A stretch of 64,000 nt of DNA. Origin: Deltaproteobacteria bacterium. GTDB taxonomy: Bacteria > UBA10199 > JACPAL01. The stretch lies in contig JACPAK010000005.1 in the NCBI GenBank assembly GCA_016180845.1, positions 1 through 64,000 on the forward strand. The letters run 5' to 3'. A program made the position numbers and the translations under genes. The notes under the pieces were generated by a model. That model saw only the letters and a program-made list of their open reading frames with translations. It was not told the DNA's origin and made no database searches. Position 1 is the stretch's first letter. Each line of letters opens with the position of its first letter. This document shows positions 53,787 to 61,636 of the stretch, piece by piece.

Positions 53787-55137
53787 AATAAAAAGTTGAC
53801 CCCCTGCCGGGCTCACTCGTGAGCCAGAGCCGCCCCCCCATCATTTCAACAATCCGTCTCGCGATCGCAAGCCCAAGCCCTGTCCCCCCAAATTTCCGGG
53901 TCATGGAAGAATCAACCTGGATAAAAGGCTCGAAGATCTTTTCATGATGATCTGAGGGGATTCCAATGCCGGTGTCTTCGATCTCAAAGACCGTCTCGAG
54001 CCCCTTATCATTCGGATAGACGCGAAGCGAAATCTGTCCCTTCTCGGTAAATTTCGCGGCATTGATCAGCAGATTCAAGAGAACCTGCCGAATCCGCGCC
54101 CGATCCCCCCGAATCGGGCTTCCTTTAAGGACAGGGACCACCTCGGTTTGGAAGGAAACCGATTTCCCTTGAAGCCTCATCTCGACCAGAGGGGCGATCT
54201 CGGAAACCAGATCATCGATAGAAAAGCTTTCCTCCAGAACAGTCATCTTGGCCGCTTCAAGCTTGGAGTAGTCGAGAATGTCATTGATATTATCCAGGAG
54301 GATCTGGGCGCTTGTCCGAACTGTCTCCAGACTCTGGCGCCTCTCGGGAAAGCTTTCTTCCTCAAGCAAAAGATCGGTGAATCCCAAAATCGCATGAAGT
54401 GGCGTCCGGATCTCATGGGACATATTCGCCAAAAATTCGCTTTTGAGCCGGGAGGATTCGAGGGCTTCAAGGCGAGAGGTCTCCAATTTATCGACCGCTT
54501 CACGCAGGGAATCGGCCATTTGATTCAATGATTCCTGAAGAAGCCCCATCTCATCCTTGGCATGGACCTGAATCCGATGGTGATAGTTTCCCAAGGTCAA
54601 CGCCTCTGAAAAGGAAACCGCTTCTCCGATCGGCTTTAAAACCAGACGCTGGACGAGTCGATAAAGCCCCAATCCCAAAACAAGCCCCGCCGCAGAGATA
54701 AGGATAACGAGCCTCAAGAGTTCCCGAAATCGCAGGGAATGCAAGGCATCTTCCAAGGAGAAATAGATATTGATTTTTCCGACCAATTTCCCTTCAAGAT
54801 AGAGATTTCGATCTACCTTCAGGTCATACGACAGTTGGGAATCTGTCCTCTCATAGACGTAGATTCTTTCTCCCTTCTCATCGAAGATTTCGACAACTTG
54901 CAGTGTCCTCGCAGCGACCTCTTCAATAATCTTACGCATCTTCTTCGCATTGAGATTCAAGAGGGCACCTGGAAGGGCTGATTCAAGGTAGGTTGAGGTG
55001 GCCTGAACCTCCCGATCAAGAATCTTCTGTTGATCCTGAATTCGCTGATAAATGATGATCGATCCAAGCCCCCCCAAGATCAAAACCAGAAGGGAGATGA
55101 TTCCGTAAAAAATCTTATCGGCGATCCGTTGTCTCAT
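53764..55137 (-). CDS. Sensor histidine kinase coupled to PhnD-like protein
   Basis: A 457-aa kinase. TM1 is at about 11-30, a small periplasmic domain at about 31-138 (VVEIFDEKGERIYVYE), and TM2 at about 142-163. HAMP is at about 165-215. The HisKA phospho-acceptor is H241 in FLANMSHEIRTPLHAI, and HATPase_c has NLLINAAKFTEKG, IEDTGIGIP and GGTGLGLAIARR. There is no receiver domain. Its ATG overlaps the stop of the periplasmic binding protein gene by ATGA. The natural reading is a two-protein sensor in which the binding protein presents the ligand. Confidence 0.94.
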   Translation of the reverse strand: MRQRIADKIFYGIISLLVLILGGLGSIIIYQRIQDQQKILDREVQATSTYLESALPGALLNLNAKKMRKIIEEVAARTLQVVEIFDEKGERIYVYERTDSQLSYDLKVDRNLYLEGKLVGKINIYFSLEDALHSLRFRELLRLVILISAAGLVLGLGLYRLVQRLVLKPIGEAVSFSEALTLGNYHHRIQVHAKDEMGLLQESLNQMADSLREAVDKLETSRLEALESSRLKSEFLANMSHEIRTPLHAILGFTDLLLEEESFPERRQSLETVRTSAQILLDNINDILDYSKLEAAKMTVLEESFSIDDLVSEIAPLVEMRLQGKSVSFQTEVVPVLKGSPIRGDRARIRQVLLNLLINAAKFTEKGQISLRVYPNDKGLETVFEIEDTGIGIPSDHHEKIFEPFIQVDSSMTRKFGGTGLGLAIARRIVEMMGGRLWLTSEPGRGSTFYFTTRSSA

Positions 55138-56057
55138 TCAAAGGTCCCCACGAATTTCACAACCTCCCGAACCTGATCATAGTCACTCTCCGGCAAAACC
55201 ATCCACCCCTTGTCCGGCGTTCCTTTCAGAAGTTCTTTTTTCAGAGGTGATTCATTGAGAACCATCTGTACTTCCCGAATCTTCTGGATCAATTCAGAGG
55301 AAACCCCTTTCGCGGCCACCCAGGCAATTCCAGGCATCTTCCCTGTCACCTCAACTATTTCAAAAATATCTCCATGTTTTTCGCGTGCCTGTTCGAGGTT
55401 GTATTCCCATGTCGCCCCCAGATCGATCTCACCCGATGCGATCGCATCCGTCACAAGGGTGTGGTTCTCAAAAAAAATGACCTCTCGAAAAATCTCATGA
55501 GGATCCACCCCTCTCTTCTTCATCATCGCCATCGGATAAGCCCACCCTGAAGAAGATTTCCGGGTCACAAACCCAAGACGAAACTCCTTCACCCTTTTCA
55601 AAAAATCATCGAGATGCCAACCGGCATGCCTTGATTTGAGGGCAACAAGATACCCTTTATAGGTAGCAAAACTCCCTCCTTCGCGTTCCCGAACCTGAGT
55701 AGAAATATACTGGAGGTTCGGTTCACGTTCCCTGGCGACAACATAACTGACCGGTGGAAGGACAAAGATATCAATATCCCCTTCGACAATCGCCTCAATG
55801 GCCGAATCATAATCCTCCATGACAAGAAGCTGAAATTTCTTCCCCACTTTTTGGCCAATAAAATTGAGAAGCGGATCGTAAACTTCTTTCATTTTTTTAG
55901 AATCCCCCCAGGGACTCACCGCAAAAAGAACCGTATTCTTATCCTGTTTGAGATGAAAGGTAGTCTGAAACCCCGAAGGGGTCCCAAAAAAAGTCACGAG
56001 TGAGATTGTTGCAACGACAAGGACAAGAGAAAGGAGAACAAAAATCACCCTGTTCAT
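55134..56057 (-). CDS. PhnD/SsuA-family periplasmic binding protein
   Basis: A 307-aa protein with an N-terminal membrane segment or signal (about 4-24, VIFVLLSLVLVVATISLVTFF) and no lipobox, so it may stay anchored. The fold is that of phosphonate/phosphite-type binding proteins: VLFAVSPWGDSKKMKEVYDPL, GDIDIFVLPPVSYVVA, SSSGWAYPMAMMKKRG and SGEIDLGATWEYNLEQA. No ABC permease or ATPase accompanies it. It is co-transcribed with a histidine kinase and so is likely used for sensing. Confidence 0.9.
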   Translation of the reverse strand: MNRVIFVLLSLVLVVATISLVTFFGTPSGFQTTFHLKQDKNTVLFAVSPWGDSKKMKEVYDPLLNFIGQKVGKKFQLLVMEDYDSAIEAIVEGDIDIFVLPPVSYVVAREREPNLQYISTQVREREGGSFATYKGYLVALKSRHAGWHLDDFLKRVKEFRLGFVTRKSSSGWAYPMAMMKKRGVDPHEIFREVIFFENHTLVTDAIASGEIDLGATWEYNLEQAREKHGDIFEIVEVTGKMPGIAWVAAKGVSSELIQKIREVQMVLNESPLKKELLKGTPDKGWMVLPESDYDQVREVVKFVGTFE

Positions 56058-56086
56058 ATAAACCTCGAATCTGTTATGTTCCCCCC

Positions 56087-56491
56087 ATGGCCAAGAAAAG
56101 AAACTCCGAAAATGAAGTCAACGCGCCCCGTCCCTTTGGCCTCCACTATGTCCCCAAGGAACGGAGGATTCAACCGGATTATTCAAAAGGGGTTTATGTC
56201 GGCAAGGTCTCCGAAATCCCCCCCGGCCGTTCCAAACAGATTTTGCTCGCTCATTTTAACATTGCTGTCTTCAATGTGGATGGAAATTTTCACGCAATTA
56301 AGGACGCCTGTCCTCATGCTGAATACCCACTCTATAAGGGAACTCTGGAGGGATTTGTTGTTCAATGTGCGAATCATAACTGGAAATTTGACCTCCGGAC
56401 AGGGGCCTGTGTCAAAGGTCAACCTGATGTTGCGGTAAAAAAATTTGAGGTTGAGATCCGAAATGAGAATGAGATCTGGTTAAAACTCTAA
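56087..56491 (+). CDS. Rieske [2Fe-2S] ferredoxin-like protein
   Basis: A 134-aa soluble protein. The cluster ligands are C75-x-H77 in DACPHAEYPLYKG and C94-x2-H97 in VQCANHNWKFDL. The size and the lack of a membrane anchor fit the NirD / ring-hydroxylase-type ferredoxin group, which passes electrons to oxygenases or reductases. No such partner is nearby. ATG 56087 is chosen; the upstream in-frame part overlaps the promoter of the divergent binding protein. A helicase gene follows after one base. Confidence 0.92.
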   Translation: MAKKRNSENEVNAPRPFGLHYVPKERRIQPDYSKGVYVGKVSEIPPGRSKQILLAHFNIAVFNVDGNFHAIKDACPHAEYPLYKGTLEGFVVQCANHNWKFDLRTGACVKGQPDVAVKKFEVEIRNENEIWLKL

Positions 56492-56492
56492 C

Positions 56493-58334
56493 ATGCCCTC
56501 CGTAACCCCTCTTCAGAGAGAAGCGATCGAATTTCTGGGTGACTCGGGAATCATCGCAGCCCCGGGCTCCGGCAAAACCTTCGTCCTGGTTCAGAAACTG
56601 GCCTGGCTCGTCTCCACACATAAGGTCCCGTTGAGTCGGATCCTCCTCGTGACCTTTTCAGAAAAGGCCGCCTTGGAGCTTCGAACAAGGATTAACGCCC
56701 CTTCTCTATCTGTCGGAACGATCCATGCGACACTCGCCCTGTTGCTTAGAGACAATGGAAAAGTCTTAGATCTGAACCCTGATTTCAAAATCCTCGAGGA
56801 GACGCTCGCGGGTCTCCAAAAATTAAGGATTGTCGAAGAGTTGCTGACAAGGTCATTAAAAGAAAAAAACGAGGAAACGCTGCGGTTTGTCAATCATTTC
56901 GGTTACCATCGATCGATCCGCCTCGCGACGGAACTTCTTTCAAAACAGGTCGAAGAGGATCACCCTTACAGATGGATTATTGCGAACCTTCGATCGGCTT
57001 ATCAGGAGAAAAAAAGAGCCGGCTCCTATCTTGATTTCGATGATCTGGAGACTTATGGCCTCGCCCTGCTTCGGCAAAAAGAGATCCAAAAAAAAATTCA
57101 AAACGAATTTCAGTGGATCTTTGTTGATGAGTTTCAGGACACAAGCCCGATCCAATGGGAAATTATTAAGTCTCTCCATGAACCCGGGCTGAATCACCTC
57201 GTCATCGTCGGAGACCCTCGTCAATCAATCTATCGGTTCCGCGGTGCGCGCCCTGAACTCTTTTGGAAGGCGATCAAGCGGATCGAGGCCTCCAATGGAA
57301 GAATTTTCCACCTCGACGAAAATTTCCGCTCCACACCAGCAATCATTGATTTCGTCAATCGATTGGCACCGACGCTCTTTCCTGATTTTCCACGCCCGAT
57401 GTTTGCCAAACGCCCTTCTCAAAACTCTCAGGTAATTCATCGAATCCCCTTGAAACAGGAGTCACTGGAACAACAAAGAATCGAGGAGGCAGGTCAAATA
57501 GCAACGACCCTCAAGCTTTTTCACAATCAGGGGATCGACTGGAACCAGATCGCGCTCCTTTTTCGGACACGTCGCGCGATGCCCCAGTTTGAAAAAGTCT
57601 TCCGTGTCGAGGGAATCCCATTCCAATCCGCCAGTGGAGAACCGCTTCTCGAAAACGCTGAGGTGATTTTAGTCAGCCTTTTCCTGAAAAGGCTTCTCGA
57701 ACCGAAGGATAAACTCGCCAATCTGGCGTTGTCTTACTCTCCACTGAAAGATCTCACCATTTCAGCACCAAAAGAAGAACGATTGGAAGATTGGATTCAA
57801 AAATTTTTTGAGAAAATCCCTGCTTCGAAAAATATCGAGACCTTTTGTGAACTGATTCTCAAACTCCTGAAGGCAGAGCCCTCGACCCATTTGGGAGAAC
57901 TTCTGAAGACGCTACAGACCTTAAGAAACGAGGAGGCGCGGATCCCTTGCCCAGCGCCAGATACAAACGAACCGGGGGTCCGGCTCTTGACTGTCCATGG
58001 GGCAAAGGGTCTCGAGTTTCCGGTGGTTGTCCTGTGTGATCTCGCCGGACGTCCCTCGACCGCTCGTCCCCCTTATCTCGAACATCCCGAGCTGGGAATT
58101 ATTTTTAAGGAGAAAGAAACGGAGGCGGCAGGACTCAAAAATAAACTTAAAAAAACAGAACTTTTTGAGGAGCTTGAGGAAAAAGAACGCCGCGCGGAGG
58201 AAGAGGAATCAAAAAGGCTTCTTTATGTCGCTATGACACGGGCAAAAGATAAGTTGATTCTTCCACTTGTTGATTCAAATAAAACTAAAGGGAACTTAAA
58301 GACTTGGAGTGGCCTATTAAAATCGTTAGGTTAA
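56493..58334 (+). CDS. UvrD/Rep-type superfamily 1 helicase
   Basis: A 613-aa ATP-dependent 3'-5' DNA helicase. Walker A is IIAAPGSGKT (K28), motif II is FVDEFQDTSPIQWE (D212, E213), motif III is VGDPRQSIYRFRGA, motif IV is YRFRGARPELFWK, motif V is LTVHGAKGLEFPVVVL and motif VI is LLYVAMTRAKDKL. It is shorter than UvrD or PcrA (about 720 aa) and lacks a nuclease domain. It follows the Rieske gene by one base, a link without obvious functional sense. It is tail-to-tail with dksA. Confidence 0.93.
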   Translation: MPSVTPLQREAIEFLGDSGIIAAPGSGKTFVLVQKLAWLVSTHKVPLSRILLVTFSEKAALELRTRINAPSLSVGTIHATLALLLRDNGKVLDLNPDFKILEETLAGLQKLRIVEELLTRSLKEKNEETLRFVNHFGYHRSIRLATELLSKQVEEDHPYRWIIANLRSAYQEKKRAGSYLDFDDLETYGLALLRQKEIQKKIQNEFQWIFVDEFQDTSPIQWEIIKSLHEPGLNHLVIVGDPRQSIYRFRGARPELFWKAIKRIEASNGRIFHLDENFRSTPAIIDFVNRLAPTLFPDFPRPMFAKRPSQNSQVIHRIPLKQESLEQQRIEEAGQIATTLKLFHNQGIDWNQIALLFRTRRAMPQFEKVFRVEGIPFQSASGEPLLENAEVILVSLFLKRLLEPKDKLANLALSYSPLKDLTISAPKEERLEDWIQKFFEKIPASKNIETFCELILKLLKAEPSTHLGELLKTLQTLRNEEARIPCPAPDTNEPGVRLLTVHGAKGLEFPVVVLCDLAGRPSTARPPYLEHPELGIIFKEKETEAAGLKNKLKKTELFEELEEKERRAEEEESKRLLYVAMTRAKDKLILPLVDSNKTKGNLKTWSGLLKSLG

Positions 58335-58341
58335 AAAGGAA

Positions 58342-58707
58342 CTACTCAGCCATCGTTCGCTCAAAGCGCTCCTCTTCTTCTTTGCACCGAATACAAAGAT
58401 CTGTGACTGGACGTGCTTCAAGTCGGCGAAGATCGATATCCTCTCCACACCGCTCACAAACCCCGTACTCCCCCGCCTCAATCTTCTGAAGCGCTTTTTC
58501 GATTTTTTGGTAAAGAACGCGCTCACGATCCCGAAGTCTCAAATTCATCGACTGATCCGATTCGGAGCTTGCCAGATCGACCTCATCAGGGAGATCATCC
58601 GTGGAGAAACCGATCCCTTTTTCTTTCGTCGCTTCGGCCGCCTGCAAAATCTCCTTTTGACGTCCTAACAGAATTTCCTTAAAACGCTTGAGTTCTTTTT
58701 TGTTCAT
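58342..58707 (-). CDS. dksA: DksA/TraR-type zinc-finger protein
   Basis: A 121-aa protein. An N-terminal coiled coil (about 1-75) is followed by the C4 zinc finger C84-x2-C87 ... C105-x2-C108 in YGVCERCGEDI and TDLCIRCKEEE. DksA proteins enter the RNA polymerase secondary channel and work with ppGpp. The coiled-coil tip has DLPDEVDLAS, with an acidic DxxDxA pattern as in true DksA. It is divergent from dciA. Confidence 0.93.
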   Translation of the reverse strand: MNKKELKRFKEILLGRQKEILQAAEATKEKGIGFSTDDLPDEVDLASSESDQSMNLRLRDRERVLYQKIEKALQKIEAGEYGVCERCGEDIDLRRLEARPVTDLCIRCKEEEERFERTMAE

Positions 58708-58744
58708 AAGTGGGGCATATTGAATTCTTCATGGTTTTTTGTCA

Positions 58745-59065
58745 ATGCGAAAAAAGAGTAATAAATTAGAGCAGTTAGGCTCGATCCTCCCCTCCGCTAT
58801 GAAGCAGTGGAGGGTTGATAACAAGATGACTGTCTGGTCACTGCAGGAGAAGTGGCCAAAGATCGTCGGCGAACCCCTCGCGCGTAAAACACACCCCTTG
58901 AGAATCCAGTCTTCGACACTTTGGATCGGTGTTTCGAGCCCGGCATGGGCCAATGAGCTCCAGCTGCTTCAATGTGAACTGCTGGAGAAAATTCAGTCAG
59001 AATTTCCATTGATTCGTGAAATCCGTTTTCAGATCGAAACCGTTTCTTCCGGACGAATCCGGTGA
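58745..59065 (+). CDS. DUF721/DciA-like protein
   Basis: A 106-aa protein. The family pattern LQEKWPKIVGEPLARKTHP, then LWIGVSSPAWANELQLLQ and a terminal IREIRFQIE strand, is complete. DciA is proposed to load or assist the replicative helicase in bacteria that lack DnaC. ATG 58745 is preferred over the in-frame TTG at 58739. Its 3' end overlaps the convergent DUF1015 gene by 37 bp. Confidence 0.88.
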   Translation: MRKKSNKLEQLGSILPSAMKQWRVDNKMTVWSLQEKWPKIVGEPLARKTHPLRIQSSTLWIGVSSPAWANELQLLQCELLEKIQSEFPLIREIRFQIETVSSGRIR

Positions 59066-60333
59066 AAGACAAGGCCCGTAACAAGTTTTGGGTAAAAATA
59101 AGTCGACTTCGGAGGAAGGATGACACCTCTTTCAGCCGCCTCAATCACCTCCTGCGTTCTCGGCGCATTGAGGAGAATGCCGACGCTCTCTGATGATTCT
59201 TCCACCATCTTGAACAGAGCCGCCTCTTCTTTCACATAAGAAACCCTTTCTGGATTCCTCTCCTCTTGCTCGCTAATACCGAGGATTTTTCGGAAAAGAG
59301 TTTCGTGAACCTGAATCACATCCAGGACCCCTTTCGATTTTTGAGAAGTAACGAGGTGGTATTTTTGGTCCCGTGACATCACCAATCCAAAACCGCTCCC
59401 ATGGCCTTTCAGTTCTTCCAAGGCTTGAAGAAACTCGGTCCGGTTTTTTGATTGAAATGATTCGATCTCAAATTCTCCCCGAAGTTGCGTCAAAATCCTG
59501 GAGGAATCGAGGGCCGCTTGCTTCAATACAACCCGATGAGTCGGGAAAATAATCAAGCCCGGATCATCCATTTCATTAAAATAGGTCAGGATATAATGAA
59601 ACGGGGCCTGGGAATCGGCCTTCGGGTATTTTTGAAGCATCTCCCTCCGGTAGGCCAAACCCACCTCGTAACGATGATGACCATCTGCAATCAGCAAGGT
59701 CTTCTGTTCCATCTTCTCAGAAACTGCCCTTAAGATTTCCGGATCCTTCACCTGCCAGAGCTGATGACAGACCGAATCACGATCGACAATATCAATAATC
59801 GGCTCTGTATTATAAAAAGGCTCTAGAGAGGAAACAATCTCTCGCTTGGGATCGGGATAAATCATAAAAATCGGACTGAAATTCGCATGACAGGCCTGCA
59901 TGAGCTGAAGACGATCTTTTTTGGGCCCCTCCATTGTCGTCTCATGGGGACGAACGGCACCGCCAAATTCTTCCAGTCTTCTCAAGGCAAAAAACCCACG
60001 TCGTCTCCACCTCTTCTCCCCCTCAGTCGTGAACTCCTGCTGATAGAGATAAAAAGAGGGGTCCGAATCACGAGCGAGGATGCCATTCTGGATCCATTCT
60101 CCAAAATCATGTGCCGATCTTGTGTAGCGATTGTCTTTTGAAGAATCGGTCTCGCTTCTCTCCCCTAATTCCAATCGGATCACATTGTAGGGATTCTGCT
60201 CATAAAGGTGTCTTTGTAACTCACCGGAAATCACATCGTAAGGGGGGGCAATCACCTGAGACAGATCACGAACCTTCTCGCGCGAGTAGCGAAGGGCACG
60301 AAAGGGGGCGATTTTTTGGGTTTGGTTTTTCAA
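59029..60333 (-). CDS. DUF1015 family protein
   Basis: A 434-aa protein matching DUF1015 across its length: FRALRYSREKVRDLSQVIAPPYDVIS at the start (about 10-35), NPYNVIRLELG, RPHETTMEGPKKDRL and LLIADGHHRYEVGLAYRREM. The function is unsettled. It has been described as a predicted HTH/ParB-like or phosphatase-like protein in annotations, which I do not rely on. The start is TTG 60333, whose TTGA overlaps the stop of tsaC, so translation is coupled. Confidence 0.9.
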   Translation of the reverse strand: MKNQTQKIAPFRALRYSREKVRDLSQVIAPPYDVISGELQRHLYEQNPYNVIRLELGERSETDSSKDNRYTRSAHDFGEWIQNGILARDSDPSFYLYQQEFTTEGEKRWRRRGFFALRRLEEFGGAVRPHETTMEGPKKDRLQLMQACHANFSPIFMIYPDPKREIVSSLEPFYNTEPIIDIVDRDSVCHQLWQVKDPEILRAVSEKMEQKTLLIADGHHRYEVGLAYRREMLQKYPKADSQAPFHYILTYFNEMDDPGLIIFPTHRVVLKQAALDSSRILTQLRGEFEIESFQSKNRTEFLQALEELKGHGSGFGLVMSRDQKYHLVTSQKSKGVLDVIQVHETLFRKILGISEQEERNPERVSYVKEEAALFKMVEESSESVGILLNAPRTQEVIEAAERGVILPPKSTYFYPKLVTGLVFHRIRPEETVSI

Positions 60334-60977
60334 ATCGCCTCTTCTTTCTCAAAATGTTTAAAAATCATGTCGGCGGGAATGACCCCTTCCCGGATGATCG
60401 CAATCTTCTCCTCGGTCACATCGACAACTGTCGAACCGAGAGAGGGAGAAAGCTCCCCCCCATCGACAACCAAATCAACCTTGTCTCCAAAATAGCTTCG
60501 GACATGTTTTGGGTCTGTCGACGGAGGAAAACCTGAGAGATTCGCCGACGTGGTGCTTAAAGGCCTCCCAAGCCCTTTCACAAGGGCGGTCGCAACAGGA
60601 TGAGAAGAAATTCGAATCCCGATTTTGCCGGTGTTGGTTGTTAATTGTCGTGATACCTGTTTGTTCGTTCGAAACAGAATCGTGAGCGGGCCCGGCCAAA
60701 AGAGATCCATAAGAACCAGGGCATGATCGGGAACCTCCTGAACAATAGAGACGAGCATATCCCTATCAGCGACAATCACGGCAATCGGATTCCCATAATC
60801 ACGCCTCTTCAGGTCAAACAGCCGCTTGATCGCCATTTCATTTCCGATATCAACCCCCAGGCCATAAAAAGTCTCCGTCGGGTAGGCACAAATAGCCCCC
60901 TCTCGAATCATTCCAACCGCCTGTCGGATGAGATCAGTTTCAGGAGACTCCTGATTTATTTTTAAAAGACGACTCAT
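60330..60977 (-). CDS. tsaC: L-threonylcarbamoyladenylate synthase (TsaC/Sua5/YrdC)
   Basis: A 215-aa enzyme. It makes threonylcarbamoyl-AMP from Thr, bicarbonate and ATP for the t6A modification of ANN-decoding tRNAs. Signatures are AYPTETFYGLGVD, LKRRDYGNPIAVIV, FWPGPLTILF, KIGIRISSHPVA and PLSTTSANLSGFP. It lacks the Sua5 C-terminal domain, so it is the short TsaC form. Its ATG overlaps the purE stop as ATGA, and its own stop overlaps the start of the DUF1015 gene. Confidence 0.94.
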   Translation of the reverse strand: MSRLLKINQESPETDLIRQAVGMIREGAICAYPTETFYGLGVDIGNEMAIKRLFDLKRRDYGNPIAVIVADRDMLVSIVQEVPDHALVLMDLFWPGPLTILFRTNKQVSRQLTTNTGKIGIRISSHPVATALVKGLGRPLSTTSANLSGFPPSTDPKHVRSYFGDKVDLVVDGGELSPSLGSTVVDVTEEKIAIIREGVIPADMIFKHFEKEEAI

Positions 60978-61483
60978 CTCGCAGCCTGCCGGAGTTGATG
61001 ATCCTTCTCCTCCAGCTTCTTCTCCATCCGTTTGCGATACTGGATCAATTTTTTCTTAAGTGACCGATCGGTCAAGGCGAGGATTTCGATCGCCATCAGA
61101 GCGGCATTTTTCGCCCCTGCCTTCCCGATCGCCATCGTCGCTACAGGAATCCCTCCCGGCATCTGAACTGTCGATAAAATGGAATCCAGTCCCTTCAGTG
61201 CCGAGGAATCAATCGGCACTCCGATCACCGGAAGTGTCGTCAAGGCAGCAACCATGCCGGCCAGATGCGCGGCATGACCGGCACCTGCAATCAGGATCCG
61301 AATCCCCCGCTTCTCTGCCGAACCGGCATAAACAGCGGTCCTTCGTGGACTCCGATGCGCCGAGGCGATCACCATTTCATTCGGCACCCCAAACTCCTCG
61401 AGCACACTGGACGTCTCTTGCATCACCTCGAGATCTGAATCACTCCCCATCAAGATCCCTACAATCGGTTTTCTATGAGTCAT
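60974..61483 (-). CDS. purE: N5-carboxyaminoimidazole ribonucleotide mutase
   Basis: A 169-aa enzyme of de novo purine synthesis that moves the carboxyl group of N5-CAIR to CAIR. Family motifs are complete: ILMGSDSDLEVM, SAHRSPRRTAVYA, IAGAGHAAHLAGMVAALT, PVIGVPIDSSALKGLDSILSTVQMP (read in two blocks) and VPVATMAIG-like PVATMAIGKAGAKNAAL. There is no purK in view. Its ATG overlaps, as ATGA, the stop codon of a leftover purD tail rather than that of the present purD gene, which ends 154 bp upstream. Confidence 0.96.
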   Translation of the reverse strand: MTHRKPIVGILMGSDSDLEVMQETSSVLEEFGVPNEMVIASAHRSPRRTAVYAGSAEKRGIRILIAGAGHAAHLAGMVAALTTLPVIGVPIDSSALKGLDSILSTVQMPGGIPVATMAIGKAGAKNAALMAIEILALTDRSLKKKLIQYRKRMEKKLEEKDHQLRQAAR

Positions 61484-61563
61484 ATTTCTATCCCTTTTAG
61501 CCCAATATCCTTCCTATAGTGCATCCCTCGCCAATATATTTTTTCACACGCGTCGATTCGCTC
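61480..61563 (-). pseudogene. 3' remnant of a second purD allele
   Basis: In one frame the minus strand reads ERIDACEKIYWRGMHYRKDI and then GLKGIEI and a stop, with the TGA overlapping the ATG of purE. The present purD ends in YDACEKIYWRGVHYRKDIGW. Within this block nearly every base difference is a synonymous third-position or Arg-codon change, with one Val/Met difference. So this is the tail of a distinct, protein-conserved purD and not a recent duplication. Upstream of it the frame runs into a hairpin repeat. Confidence 0.75.
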
Positions 61564-61566
61564 GCA

Positions 61567-61620
61567 CTGGCAAAGCCAGATGCTCGCTTTAGTCATGGGG
61601 AGATCCCACTCTCCCCCTGA
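61567..61620. repeat. Two-hairpin repeat between purD and purD remnant
   Basis: CTGGC-AAA-GCCAG (61567-61579) and GGGGAGA-TCCCAC-TCTCCCC (61597-61616, extendable by TCA/TGA to 61593-61620) lie side by side between the present purD stop and the old purD tail. No coding potential is seen. It could be a mobile palindromic repeat or a transcript-processing site inside the pur operon. Confidence 0.65.
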
Positions 61621-61636
61621 CAACCCCCATCGAACC

